A stretch of DNA of 64,000 bases from Rotaria sp. Silwood1 (GCA_905250075.1 CAJNOP010000108.1:502829-566828); one strand, 5' to 3'; positions 9,694-24,060 are shown, counted from the first letter of the stretch. The notes: a model not told the origin generated them from the sequence alone. Translations and numbers: made by a program.

Positions 9694-11505
9694 CTGCGAA
9701 ACGGATCATGTTTTATAACGGAGAGTGCGAATACTTTTGAATAAATTTCTTCATTGACATCCACATCAAGCATGAAAAAGCTTGATTGAATCAGATTAGA
9801 AACGAAAACATTCAATTAGCCAGAGGTGTATAGCACGAAGTGGCTTTTAAATAGTTTTTTATTGTAAATTTAAATGATTATATTTGTGCAAATGACTATA
9901 TACAAGTGCAAGCAAACATATACACACTGTAACAAGTGCATTTTGTTTCATATGATTCTTTTGTCATTCCAAAGCATAACCAAAAGATAGTGGATAACAG
10001 GGCAGTACCCTACGATCATGTGAAGAAATTCATGAGATTTAATGGAAATCATAGTAATTATTACGTTTTTCTTTCTTCAGGTGGTAGAACGCTTTCCAAC
10101 CTAGTCTATCTTTGATTACCTCATTACCCTCACTCACGATAATTCCTTAGTTGCTTTGTTCAAAGAACTAATCTGAAAATAGATGTCAAAATGAAACACA
10201 GCCAATACTTATAGTTGGTAATCGATGATCGTTTGCTGAATTCATACAGTTAGTTTAATAGTATTTAAGTCAAAATCATCGCTAAAGAAAATTAAGTTTC
10301 GTGGCATTGAATAATGTCAATATGTGATCGATGGTAAGATTCAGGATTAGTTATTAAGAATTGATTCATTTTAGGGTATATATCAATGGTTTATTTTAAG
10401 TCTACCTAAAGAGGGATTTTTGTATTTAGCATACATAGGTATATAAAAGAGTTCCATAATATAGTTCATTCATAATAAGTATGCTACATCTTTTATGATA
10501 GAAAACGATAATGATAGAATGCAAACAAATTGAAATTTCACTTTTAAGCTATTTACTGCCTAATTGCGTAAATAAGATAATTGCATATGGATCATATCAT
10601 TAAACTTTACTATAATAACCATCCGACAATCTATTAATAAAACAAGATTTACAATTATCACAATATAGAATATATCCCAATCATGTTCTATTCGCTTGAT
10701 TCTACATGTGTATTATAGCATCCTATTGTTGAATATTCCTAAAAATTGCACTCGTCAATATAATTCATGATTATTGTAGAAGATTGACATGAACATCAGT
10801 AGTTAGACAACAACCATAACAAAATCAAATGTGGTGAAGAGAAAAAAAGTGAACTGATCGACTTATCAAATATGCATTTATTTTTGTCTATATATAATGA
10901 TCAAATAAAGAACTTTGACTCTTTTGCTTGATCGTCAATCAGAAAGCTAATATTGGTCTTGTTTTGTAAACTCTTTTACCTTATTTGCTGAAGCTTCAAG
11001 AACTATTCGGCGTGATTTTAATATTGAATATTTCAAAATATTCGATCAATTCTTCAACAAGAATTAATCAAACTTGTATTGAACTAGTTCATAAATAATT
11101 GACTATATATAATCTTTCGTTCATGTTGAACTATTGAATTATATGTTTTTTCATTGTATATCAAGTACTCCAGAAGGATGATATAATCAATCTTTGCTTA
11201 TATAGTAATTTGACGAAATTTTATTATCATATAGAAGAGTATGAAAAAAACTCGAATTTTCTTTAAATATATATATATATGCACAAATATTCAAAGTTAA
11301 AATAATCGAAAGACAAATCACTGCTTCTCTTTCATACAAACCTACCCCGAATAATCAAAAGGAAACGAAGAAAAAAAAAGACACAAAAGTTCAATTCAAT
11401 TATCAAGACGAATAAACAAAACAATTGGAGGGAGAAAGAAAATCACAAACACCCCACATAACAGTCACAAAAAATGAATTAAAAGAACGGGTTAGTGTTA
11501 TTCAG
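9694..11505. other. Spacer between the hAT cluster and the PLC beta 3' end
   Basis: Plain AT-rich sequence with no open frame worth reporting and no repeat recognised beyond short TA runs (about 11268-11282). The last few hundred bases probably hold the 3' UTR of the PLC beta gene, which ends at 11506 on the minus strand. Confidence 0.5.
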
Positions 11506-14500
11506 TTAAAGTCGAGTTGATTCAGTCGTTTGGTTTATGTAGCACATTAATTCTTCATGATTTGGTCGATTAGTTCTAATATTTGTGTTATCTATAGTTT
11601 GTCGTCTATTTGATTGATTTGATGTCATAACATTTGATGGTGATGTTAATATAGTAAAGGTTGATGAAGTCATTGGTATTTGATGATGATCAGATATAGC
11701 AGAAAGTGAAGCACTTGATGTTATTGTTGGACGAAATAATTTTGGAGAAGTCTTATCATCATTTAGTACAAGATATTCAGTATTACATATATCACGTTGT
11801 AATCGAAATTTTATTTCATTAAGTTGATTTGAATATGTAGCAAAACGATTTTTTGTTTCCTAAAAAACAAGAAGGAAAAAATAACAAAACTTAATTCGAA
11901 ATTTTAATAAAAATTGATGAAGTACTAAATCTTTTTTTTCATGTAGTCGATGAAGTGTATTTTGTAAATTCAATTGAACTTTTTTTTCTAATTTTTCATG
12001 CATTTCTTGAAGCTAAAATAAAGAATAATTGCTAATTTTATTTAAAGAAAAAACTCAACTCTATCTACTTTTCGAATTGCTAAAGCACCAGCTTCAATAT
12101 TAATTTGACGAATTTTGTCTTTTAAAGTAGCAATTCTTTCTCTATAAAATATTAAGTATAATAAAAATAAAATATTATTTAAACTACAAAAGTACCTGTC
12201 CGTTTCAGTCATCATTTTTTTCTTTGTTTCAGTTTTCATTTGTACTCGTACATCTTCTTTTACTTTTAATTGTTCACTGATAAAAAGAAAATGTTTCAAT
12301 CAATAAAAAATATTAATTCTTTAAAAAAATCAAACAAAAACTCGTTTATTAAGAAATGGGGAAATGTGTTAAAGTGAATAGCAGTAAAATAGAAAAGTTC
12401 AATTGCATGCACAATATTTTTATATAAGCAGTGCAGAAAAACGAAATAGATACTAATTGGTGATATTTGAAAGGAATGTAACGAACTGGAATTTTATTTA
12501 CTCACACAATTAAAAAAAGTAACAAGCATTTTTAGCTGTCTAGCTAGAGAAATGAAAAAAAGAAAAAGATTTGTTTTTAACATGCTGGTCACACTTGTGT
12601 AAGAAGTAAGAAAAAAAAAGAAAGCTTGATTCATTTCACATAAAACCAGCATTATACTATATTTTGATTATTCACTTACTGTTTAAGTATATTATGAATT
12701 TGATTTAATTGTTTAGTATAATAATCGTTGATGTATTTTTCTAAATCATTATAATACTAAAACATAAAGATTTATTTGTCGACGCAAAAAAAAAGTTAAA
12801 TCAACGAACTTCTTTTGATAATTTATATTCAACTTCATTTTGTGAATGAAATTTACTAGAATAGAGATCAAGTAAACGTGATTCAGCTTGTTTCATCTCC
12901 TAGAAGGAAAGTATATGAATGCATACATAACTAAATTAATATATGAAATAATCTTACATCGCTAATAAATTTTTGATGAATTAAACTTGATGTACGACCA
13001 TCAGTATATGGACTATTTGCCACATCCAATTCGGAACTAGTCCATTGATTGACAGGTTTTTGAAGCGAGGTAGTCATTTGATTCTGTTGACGATAAAGAC
13101 ACTTTTGAAATCGTTCTTCTTCATTTTGAATTTTCTATATGAAGCATAAATTTAGATTAAATAATTAAAATAAAATGCATTTCAAATAAACACAAAACAA
13201 TCACTAGTTTTTTTAACTTTAAGGACCTCCTACAGATTTAAGCTTTTTTATTTTTCATTCAATTTCAAGAAATGTTAGTCTTGGTTGAAATAGATTATTA
13301 AAAAAATATCTCTTCGAATAGTATCTAGTTTTTGTATCTTTCTTTGTTTACTTTTTAAAAAACTTTATCACAAAATTCTTAAATTCATAGCTAAAACTAC
13401 CGTTACTTAAAATCGAAGATTTAAGTTTTGTGTATTTCAGTCAAAGAGAAATTCAAAAATCAGACTATATTACCACCTAGTCCTATATTTTTGATTTAGT
13501 AAGTGTCTCTATTTGCAATCAAGGCTACTTATATCACATGTTTCTTGAGCTGTATTAATCAAGCTTTACTATATAGTATATATACGAATATATTATATTG
13601 GTGTTAAAAGTACATATCACACCAAAGCTGTGGTTATCGTTGTTTATACGTAGATGTGGAGTGAGATGTGAGTGAAGACAGAGACTCTTTTTCTATCCAT
13701 GCTTCCATCACCCAAATATAAGCAATCTATTTAGTTTTATCGAAACCTATACGAAATTAACTTTCATGCTATAAGGTTACAACATTGTCCATACAATGCA
13801 AGTTCATACTGTGCTAGCTTAAAGCCTCTTACAAGGACTTACAGAATATATATATATATATATAAATCTTGAAATCGAGTTTTTCTCGAAAAATCGACTT
13901 TTCTAAGGAAAAATTGTAATTATTCATTTGTTCTTCATCAACTAATTCAAAAAGTATATTTATCACAAATGAAAAATTATATAGACGAAACTGTTTTTCT
14001 TTTCATATTTTTCTTTTATACTATAAAGTAATACCTTGTCATATTCAACTGAAGCACGTCGTATTTTAGCTTGAATGGTTTCTCGCTTTCGCTTGAATAG
14101 TTTAGTTTCTTCAACATCATGTAAGAAAAGTTCCTGACACAAACGTTCATCATCACGTAATTGACTCGAATCAATTAATCGACTTAGATACCAATTAGCA
14201 TCAACAATTGGTGTTGATTGATTACGTTTTTTATTCTTTGTTTGAAATCTAGCAGTAGCACCATTAATTTCTATTGTTGATGGAAAATGAGGTCGTAAAG
14301 AATCATTTACTGAACCATCTGTAATGTCAGTATACAGTTTTATTTCATTATCAGAACTTTTGCTTGTTATATTTAGATCTCCAGCCGATTGAGAACGTTG
14401 TTCCGATAGTGGTTTAAATTTAATTGGTTTCGGTTGTTGTTCTTTTGTTACTATTGAAACAGATGTTGGTGATACCAGTTGTTCAATCAATTCTTTATTT

Positions 14501-17500
14501 TCAGCATCAACATGAACATCTTTACGAATATAAACAAATAAACTTAATGATTGAACCGGTGTACTAATTTGATTTCGTAATACAACATGACGATAACCAG
14601 GACGTAAGTGAGCAACAGGTATAAAACTTTGTCCAATAAATGTTCCATCTTCTTCGCAAACAGCAAAACGAAGTGCAGCCATTTCAGGTAAAATAACTCT
14701 TGAAAATCGAACTGAAAATTCACCTGTCTCAACATCCGTATCATCATAAACAGCTTGAAAACCATTCCACCGTTTAGCACGTAAGCGATATTCATGTCGT
14801 TTAGTTGAATCAGCATATAATCCATACATTTCAATATCAACATAAGTTGGCTCTCGATCTTGGCATAAAAATTGACCAGATATAATTTTTATATCAATTT
14901 GATAACCAACAACATTTTCAACATTTGCTCGACCTTTTGGATCAAATGAACCTGTTGACTGACATAATGATGATGGTTTTTCTAAATAACCACAACTACC
15001 ATTAAATGAAAATAAACCTAAATTGACTTGCATGGGTGTATCTACAATAAAATTGATTTATTCATTATTAAAAATAAACATATATGTGTTTGGTTTACCC
15101 AATGTCTGATAATTTAATGCAACCATTTGACAGCCAACTGGCCAAAATAAATATGGATTATAATTACTTGAATCAATACGTGTACCACGAGGATATATTC
15201 GACTTAATTGTCGTTGATTATATGCAACAAATTCTTTAGCATAATCACGAATTAAATTTTGTGCCTTATCTTCAGCAAATGATGATATTTCATAGCTTCG
15301 ATTACGTTCTTCTGCTCTTGCAAATGTAACAAATCGTACCGGTACAATATAATGAACAAGATCGGACATTGCTTTTGTTGCTTTTGATTCCGCAAGAGCA
15401 TCACTATTTGTTGGATATGATAGATTATGTATCATAGTTGTTGTCGGATCAGACATTATCATTTCTGTTGAATTTGTATTCATGCTTAAAGTATTTGCCT
15501 CTATACCATTACTTGTTGATGTTAAAACATCATCATCAGATGATGTATTATCATCTTCTTCAGTAGGAACACCATGTCGATTATTATCATTCATTAATTG
15601 TGAATCAAAGTCAGCCGATTGAAAATCATTACGTTTCTCATTGAATATTGTTTGTCCACGATAAACAAAATCAGTTGGTCGATTTGAAGAATATGATCGA
15701 ACAGGTGATGTTGGTGCTATACATATACCAGTATTTTGATCACTGATACTGGTTGTTATTGAATCTGTTTTTTGCACAGATGTTTGTCCACTGAGATTCG
15801 TTGTTCGTGAATTTGTACTTTCATGAAGTTTTTTATTTTTAATTAAGATTTTATATTTAAGATCATTAGGACTTGGCAATGGACAATTGTCTTCAATTGG
15901 ATGAGTCTTAAGTGGTTGAGTTATGAGACTATCACCGAAAATATCAACTAAGTATTGAGCCATTTTAGCCTGAGCTCGAGCACTATGCATCAAAGAAATA
16001 AAAAGGATTACAACAACAACAAAAAAAAAAAACTAATGTTTTCAAATTTTAAACCTGCAATGATTTTCAAGTGATAGTATTAATGGATAAGGACTAACTT
16101 TAAAAGCACATTCGCGAATAGCAATAATAACTTGAAGAAATGGTACAGAACGAACAGGTGTATTTCTATGTTTTATTTCTGGCTCATCATTTTTCTTTTC
16201 AGAATCGACAACATCTAATTCAATACACCGACATCCAGTTAATAGTACTTGTCGATACATTTCTGTACTAGCACGTCCAGTTAATTGTGACCCTAGGTGA
16301 TAAGTGGTTTGACATAGAAAAGATATTTATATTTCTAATATATAAATAAACGAACCTGTCAGATATGTATTATGCGATGACGAAATAAAATAATGTGCTA
16401 AGGGCTTATCCATATCCATAAAAAGATCAAATTTTGCTGGATCAACAATTAAATTATCAAAACTAAGTAAATATCGAAGAAATGATTCATCATACATTCC
16501 TATTATTTTAATAAAGAAAACAGCAATAACAATAGATTAAAATTTTAGAAACAACGAGAAATAAAAACCAAATTCTACCTTTTTGTATAAAATGTTCGTC
16601 ATGTTGTGTATATTTTTTAACAAGATCTTTGGCTTTTTGATCATAATAATCCATACCAAATGCATCACCACGTGCATCATTTTGTTTAACAATAAAATCT
16701 CTTACTTTTTCCCAACTAAGATATCGTCGATGTTTTCCGCCTCTAACAAAAACAAAAGAACTTATAGTAATATTCATAAAAATCTTAGATATAGAAATAT
16801 AAATATCATGCTATAGTTCTCAAAGAAACAAACAGCATGCATCAGAATAGAATGAATATGAATAAGTATATTTTTCGATTTGCATAATTATTCTTACGGT
16901 ATGATGGCTAGAATACTTTCATCGTCATCAATTTCCGATCTTATAGATGAATAAGTTTTACAAAAATTTTTCAATAAAAATTCAATTCTTACGTTGCATC
17001 AAATAATTTATCAATTTCATGACGTTCCATTAATTGCATATAGAAACGAACAAATTTATTAAATGTAAATTGATCAGGATCAATAACGGTTTCCTACAGT
17101 AATTAGAATAATAATTTTTTATTTTAATAAAAATGAAACTATTAAAAAAAAAATAATAATAATCAATCACTATCTATTATTTACCATTCGACATGGTAAT
17201 TCTAATAAATCAAGTGTTTTTAGAATTTTTGTTTCTTTATTAACATCACGAGTATTTTTACACAGAAATTGAATTAAACTAAATAAATTAAATAAAACAA
17301 AGAAGTCAAAAATTAAAATATTATAAATACTTTCGAACTGGTATTGCTTTTTTATCAAAACGATCATCAATAAGACCATTGATTATCCTTGAATGACATT
17401 TTTCAAGACATTCTAAACTAGATAAATTTCGTAGAAGTGGATTATGTCCATATTGAAATAAATGTTCAGTCCATTCCTTTTGATATAGAAAAGAGAATAT

Positions 17501-18127
17501 ATTTTTCTTAAATTTCTTTAAATAATAATTTCTTTACTCGAGCAACAATTGGTGAATGAAAACTAAAATGAATTACACGTAATTCACGATCAGGTATAAA
17601 TGTATTTCCATAATAGATTGTAAGCCATTTTGATGAAAGTGGAACATCCATTACACCAATATTCATTTGTTCACATTCAATAGCACCCTAAAAATATGAT
17701 AAAATGCTTTGTTTTATTTTTCTATTTGAAATTATTTTTTTATTTTTTATTTTTTACTCGAGGAAGTGATGCATCAGAGCCTGTTCGAGTATCATGAATT
17801 AGAGCAATATCAAAACATTCAGATTCCTTCAGAAAAAAAAGCATAATAAGAACATTTGTTTTTCTTCTCAAACGAAATATTTATATACATACTTTAGTAA
17901 CTTTATTGAGACAAATCAAATAAAAGCCTTTGGCGTCCACGGACAGATTAACAGCAATTGGAATCTAAATAGAATAAGTTGATTTGATTGTAAAATTAAA
18001 TTTATAGGTGATTATTTAGTACCACAGGTTTATTTGTCTCTTCTGGCCATTTTAATGCAAATGTACCCGATCGTAAATTAGCTGATACTTCATTAGGTTT
18101 AAGACATGACACATGAAATCCTGCCAT
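11506..18127 (-). CDS. PLCB: Phosphoinositide phospholipase C, beta class
   Basis: It hydrolyses PIP2 to IP3 and diacylglycerol, usually downstream of Gq-coupled receptors at the plasma membrane. About 20 exons can be followed. The N-terminus is [20 protein letters not shown] with a PH-like region (18127 to about 17540). EF-hand exons follow (about 17480-16580). The X domain carries [15 protein letters not shown] at about 16400, then GCRCIELDV, a retained second histidine (EIKHRN) and LSLENHC. An acidic Ser/Asp-rich linker and the Y domain ([20 protein letters not shown] near 15170) come next. A C2 domain ([32 protein letters not shown] near 14700-14570) is followed by the long charged coiled coil typical of beta isoforms (14100-11830). 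It ends ESTRL-stop, a class I PDZ ligand pattern. All catalytic and calcium-binding motifs seen look intact. I did not close every junction, so the exact length is open. Confidence 0.9.
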
Positions 18128-19260
18128 AGCTGCTGGCCAAATAATTGTAAATTAAGAATGAATCACCGGTTAAAAATCATATCTCGAAGAAAGAATAAAA
18201 ACAAGGTAAAACTTATTTACGACTCAACTGTTTAGTTACAGCAAGCGTAGAGCACCCAGACGATTAACTATCGTCGACGACGATGTTCGACGACCTATTT
18301 GATTGTTACTACTGTTCTGTTGTTGACAGATTTTCCTCTATGGCTTTTTCCTCGTTCTCTTTTTTTTCACGTATATGGGTGGATATATGTGTATTTATAT
18401 CAAAGAGAGCATAGGAAGGAAGGTAGCGAAAACATGGATTTCTGTCAATAGTTTTAAGATAAATCGTCCAATAGCTTATAATATCAGCTCGATGGCGCTT
18501 TGCGTCGATAATTACAAATTAAAAACCGAAATTCAAAAATATATTTTATTTATCAATTGTTTTTTATTTAGTGATATTTTTAATATCAACTTTTAACCTT
18601 GAGATAATGAATCACTATGTGCAGTTATTAACGTCGACTAAAACAAATATGCAAATAGTTTCTTTTGAACACTTTTCCGTATTTCAAATGTCATTTAATT
18701 GACTTAGGCCAATAGTTAAAAAACAATCTTTTCTATTTATAGATTTTTTTCTTACTAACTTTCTCATTTATTAAAAGCTACTGTATAAAAATCGATCTAG
18801 ATCAATTAAAGTATATTTTTTTTTTCAGTTTTTTCCATTCTTCTCCTTTAATCATTATAATGAAAAGTTCATAGAAAAAAAAGATAGAGACAGAGAGAGA
18901 AATAGAAAGAAAGAGAGTTTGTAAAACAAAACTCAGAGGCACAAATCGAAAGAGAAAAAAAAATTGTGAACAATCAACAACATCAACAAAAACAAAAAAA
19001 CATAAGTTTTATATACGATTTCAATACCACAGACAATACTCTTGTCTTACATACATACACATGCCTATGAGCAGGTATTCATTTTGTTTGTTTTCAATTT
19101 GTAATAAAGAAGAAAAAGATTTATCGTTTGACAATAGCAGAAGAGAAAAACCAAAGATAATTCAGATCGAAGAAATAGAGAGACAGAGAGAGATACAGAA
19201 AAAAAAATAAATAAGAAATAGATGCACAACAAATAGATACGAATAGAAAAAGAAAGCATG
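18128..19260. other. Spacer between PLC beta start and SERTA-like stop
   Basis: It holds the 5' flank of PLC beta and the 3' flank of the SERTA-like gene, both on the minus strand. It contains purine-rich runs (about 18880-18960 and 19140-19210). No further gene is seen; the short frame at 18375-18596 has no coding character. Confidence 0.5.
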
Positions 19261-22105
19261 TCACGCTGTTGTAATAATATCAACGGTATTATTTCCATTA
19301 TGATGATAAAAAAAAGCTTGTTCTGATAATGATGAATGATGATGAGAATGTAAGTCTTGATTTGAATGAATTTGAGCATGATGATGAAGATGAAGATGTT
19401 GTTGTTGATGATGATGGTGATGATGATATACATAATAATCATTATTATTATTATTATTATTCGTATCAACAAGAAGTTTTGTTATTGTCGGAGATGATGT
19501 TGAAGAACAACAACAATCATTTGATATTGATGTTGATGATGATATTAATTCTGACGAAGTTGAAGAAGGTGAAGATACAGAAGAAGATGAAGAAGAACAA
19601 GATGAAAAGGAAGACGCTAGAGTATTGTCACTTAAATCTAGATAATCACCACCACCCTGTAATGATACATCAACATCATCATCTGATGTTGATACAACAG
19701 GTATAGCAAAGTTCGATTGAGCAAGCCAATATGCATCAGTTGATGATGGATGATACATGGATGGAGTTGATCGTATATCTCCAACAGGTAATAATACATT
19801 ATCTGAATCATAATTTGATGTATGCGGTGGAGAATACTGTTGATTTATTGGTGTCATTGTTGTTGTTTCAATTTCATCATTAACTAATGACAACGGTAAT
19901 GATGGTGACATATAAATACTATCTGATGATGATGAGCGATATGTTGTTCGAGGTTGATAATACTGTACATGTTGTTGTTGTTGTTGTTGTTGTTGTCTTG
20001 ATGGAGGTGGTGTTTTTGTAAAAGTTTTCTCTAATCGCTTAATTAAATTACATATAAGTAGACTAACTTGAAGTTTTGGTTTTTTTACACCACGTAACTT
20101 TCGATATGATTCAACAAGTACAGAACGTTTTTGTTCATCATCATGCATTGATGAATATGTACATCGACGTTTAACTATTGGTGTACCATAAGATAATGAT
20201 GATGATGTATGATTTGTATCACTATGACGTCGTTGTGTTATTGTACAAGGTGTTGCTACACGTGTTATTGAATCTATATTGTTTGATTCATCATCACTTA
20301 TTGTTTCATCATCACCCGAACTACCTTCGTCATCATCTTCATCATCTTCATCATCACTATTATTACAATCAAATGTTGTTGAAACATGTTCAAGTGTTGT
20401 TAATGATGAATTATTATCTTCATAATCTAAATTAATGAATAAAAGAAATTCAATATTAATTATTTTATTAAATGAACAAAATATTAAATTTGAATTCTTA
20501 ATAATGTTCTACCTAGATTTCTCTCTTTCGCAAAAGGCGAACATCTATTTTTGTCCGTACACACACGTCGTAGGTGTTTCAATAAATACAATGTTCGGAT
20601 CTTTAAAGAGGTACCACTCTCTCAGCCATAAGGCTAAATAAAATGCTAACTATTAAAATATATTCAACTAATCTTAACTTTGGTTGATATTATTTTTAGC
20701 ACAGTATATCATGCAGAAAATATGTATGTATATGTATATTTAACGATGTAGCTCATGAATCCTTTTTTATTTGACCGTGATAACATAAAAAGTAACTTTT
20801 TATTAAAAAATTTCACGCATTCAATGCATTAAAAGCGCTTGTTTGATTTATTTAATCAAGTCAAAAAAGTAATAAAAAAAAAGAGATAGAAAGAATTCGT
20901 GAAATTTCTATAAACATTATCATGAAGAGTCAGTAGAAACTTTAAAAAATAAATAAAGCTTGATCAATGATTATTTATGAAAAATCAAAGTGGTTATTTT
21001 TGTTTTGAATAATAAAAAATTGATATATTATTTGACAATGATGTTCATTAAAGGAGGATCGCATTATAGGACAGGATGAGATATTTTCAAGATAAACATT
21101 AAGAATAAAATATTAGAATATAAAGAGCAAAAGCTAATAAATTTTTTATATTTTTAAATTAAATGTACTATTGAACATACTTTATTCTCGACACTGATCC
21201 AATTTATTGTGTATTTTGATTGAACTTTAATGAAGAAAATAGTGTAGATTATAAGTAGAATTCTACGAAAGAACGATGATCGATAATGATTGAAAAACAA
21301 TCATTACTAAGTGTTTCTAAGTAGTCAGTAAGATGAATAGTTCGAATCATTAGATGAATCGCTACTAATAAGATTATTCAATTTTTAGTTTAGTTATTTA
21401 AGAAGATTCTATTCATTGATACAAACAATCTGATTCATTTTATCAAACAACTTTTTTTTGTACACAACATAGTAGGATTTAACTATATTTTGTACTTTCA
21501 TCATGTTTATTTTTCTATGAAGTCTTCAATTTGAATAATTAAACGATACTTAAGACTATGCAAATTATATTGATTTTTTTATGTCTATTAATAAATTTCT
21601 AGTTTGATTTTGGAAGACTTTCTTTAAATAACAAATTCTCTTTATCATAAAAACAAAAAACATAAACTTCATCATTACGAATAGTTTATTCTATATTTCT
21701 TCAACAATTTTCGTATTTAAGAATTATCTTGAATGACTAAAATTAACATTAAAAAACAATTGGTTCAGTATGTTATTCTTATCCTCTAATCATACTAAGC
21801 TGTTTGAAGATAAAATATCAGCATATGATAACTTAAAAACAAAATGACAATGATATACTTTATAGAATGCATAATAAAACATATCTCTAATCGGATTCAA
21901 TTGAGTATAATACATTGTATAGAATGTATTTCATTAGTTAATATATACCTGAAAATTTTCGTTTGATACTCATGTAGGGTCGATGTTGTTGATCATCATC
22001 ATTATTCATACGATAAAACTGTGGAGTCATTGTTGTTGATTGTGTTGATGAAAGTAATGTTGGTGACGGAATATATGTTTTATACAATGAAAGATTGTCG
22101 CACAT
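19261..22105 (-). CDS. SERTA-domain-like low-complexity protein, two coding exons
   Basis: The exons are 22105-21949 and 20426-19261, joined in phase around a 1,522-bp intron, giving 440 aa. Residues about 149-187 read QKRSVLVESYRKLRG, then PKLQVSLLICNLIKRLEK. This fits the SERTA motif (short helix, KL, then L-SVLI-N-L-RI) of SERTAD/CDCA4 transcriptional cofactors, with a Ser-Leu-Leu-Ile-Cys-Asn core. Before it lies an acidic Asp/Glu tract. After it come poly-Gln, Ser-rich, Asn and His/Gln-rich tracts, typical of a disordered nuclear regulator. The poly-His/poly-Asp codon runs give long shadow frames on the other strand. The start Met lies 11 bases after a strong acceptor-like TTTTAG, suggesting a 5' UTR intron or trans-splice site. 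The SERTA call rests on a short motif; the gene model itself is more certain. Confidence 0.6.
20427..21948 (-). other. Long intron of the SERTA-like gene
   Basis: This is 1,522 bp of AT-rich sequence between donor AG|GTATAT and acceptor TTTAG|ATTATG (minus strand). I see no coding exon or transposon end in it. Confidence 0.6.
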
Positions 22106-22385
22106 AATCAACTGATCTAAAATATTAAAGATAACATTTCTTATTAATTTGTTAATAGATCATATTAAAATCTGTTTGTCATTATTTGTCGAATAAACAT
22201 ACAAATAACTTCAACAATCTGTCGATTGATTAGTTTTTTTTTTTTGACAATCAGCTGGTTTTTTTACGATCTCTCTTTCTCTATCGTCTCGTTCTTCGTG
22301 TCTGTGTATGTTCGAGAGGGGTTTCAGTAGTCAATGAGCGCGGGAAAAGAGAACTCACATGTATATACATGTGAAGGCGGGATTC

Positions 22386-22409
22386 AATGAATGAATGAAT
22401 GAATGAATC
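22386..22409. repeat. (GAAT)n microsatellite
   Basis: About six tandem copies of GAAT, 280 bases upstream of the SERTA-like start codon. Confidence 0.9.
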
Positions 22410-22849
22410 GTGTGTACATCACAATTGTAATTGACTTTACGTTCTTTTGAATGACAGCCAAAACAATATGAAAGAAATAGAAATAGTCATATTCATGTCA
22501 AAAAGAAAAACCGCATAGTTAATCAAATATATAAAGGTGTCCTTTTCTGTTCTTTTTTTTATTTCTTTACATAATAATAAACAAAAGATATTCACTTACA
22601 TATTGTTTAATTGATTATTATATAAGTGTCAATAAATTATCACGTTTTGATTTTATTTTAATACATATTTAAATAAAAGTATTGCCACTTAAATAAAATG
22701 ATATTGATCAAATAAAAATAAAATTTTTATAATACATACAAAACAAAAGAAACAAAAAAAAGAAACAACAACAAAATAATAAATCCGAAACTAAATTATC
22801 TAAAGAAAGAAAGAACGAAACAAAAAGAAAAAGAAAAAAAAGACAGTAA

Positions 22850-24060
22850 TTATCTTGTTTCTTTCTTTAGTTTTTTTTTTTATCAATTTGTCATTGAAAT
22901 AAAAGAATCTGTCTTTTAAAAGTTTTCTCAGATTAATTAATGGGATAATATTAACGGATAAGAACACACATTAACGAGTTTATATGAGTGTGGGTGGATG
23001 GGCGGTGGAGCAACTGTCAAACGCGCAAAACTACTTGAGCTGTTTTCCCGTTGACGACATAAAAGTATAAGAGATAGAGAAAAGAAGAATAAGAAGAAAA
23101 AAAAACAGTGAACATGAGAAAGGAAATACGCCAAGATAGAGTGCAACAATCCTTTTCTTCTTCTTCTTCTTTCCTTCATTCTATGTAGTTTTTTACGTAC
23201 GAAACCAACATGTTTATTAAAAAAAAGGATGTTGGCGATGGTAATATCGATGCATCTCGTTCTTGTCAACAATAACTCAACAACAAGCAACTCTGACGAG
23301 AAAACTCTCTTCGTTTCTTTTCTACTTGCGCGCTTACTCGCTCGATGGCGTTAGTATAGGTACAGCCTTCTTCGTCGTTTTCTCCCCCCTTGCTTTTTTT
23401 CTTGTTCTCTTTCTCTTCATAAAGCTTCAAACGCATATAGACATCTTTTTTTTTCCTTTTCTCTTTCGCCGTCGCTCGATCGGTCGGTCGATGCTCGACA
23501 ACGACGACGACCATCACCACCATTTTGCTTATAATTTATATTACTGTTTTTTTTTCTTTTTCTTGTTCTCTATCGTATTGCTTGTTCCTTGGTAAGGCTC
23601 ATTTTTTCTTTTCTCTTCGTTCGAACGCCTGCACACACACATACACATACACAAGCAAAATTATACTTGATACGTGCAAGGCGCAGTTGCGTTTCTTCGC
23701 GTTCTCCTTCCTTTTTTCTTTCCATTCTGTTCGATGGTGAAATGCAAGCAAGTTTGCTTGACTTTTCTCTTCTTCTGCCTACATCGACCGCGCGCGTTAC
23801 TTGCTCGATTCATTATTCACATATATATGTGTTCGTATGTAAAGAATGATGGTGGAAAGAGAACACAATCATCAATGCAGTGAAGACGAGGACACGACCA
23901 TTATTCGTTGAAGATGAAGAATTCTTGCTGTAGCTCGGAGCAAGCGAACGAGAGAGAGAGAGAAAGATATGTGTACACTATAAGAAAGAGCAGAACAACG
24001 TACGACCGATGAATACAGATGGCGTAGATAAACGAGCATATATAGGCGCCAGTTCAATTT
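22850..24060 (-). promoter_or_regulatory. Pyrimidine/purine-tract, CpG-richer block upstream of the SERTA-like gene
   Basis: Compared with the surrounding AT-rich spacer this block has clear GC-richer patches (for example near 23330-23350 and 23785-23800, with GCGCGC runs), long C/T tracts, an (AC)n stretch at 23631-23653 and (GA)n at 23948-23962. Overlapping frames on both strands are low-complexity and not coding. On the minus strand ATATATA at 24038-24044 is a possible TATA box. A promoter plus non-coding first exon is inferred. Confidence 0.35.

Noticed and set aside
19329-19706. Plus-strand Asp/Asn/His-rich open frame
   Set aside because: It is the antisense shadow of the poly-His, poly-Asp and poly-Ser codon runs of the minus-strand SERTA-like gene.
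22937-23883. Overlapping open frames on both strands
   Set aside because: They are Phe/Ser/Leu- or Lys/Arg-rich products of pyrimidine tracts, without domains or splice logic.
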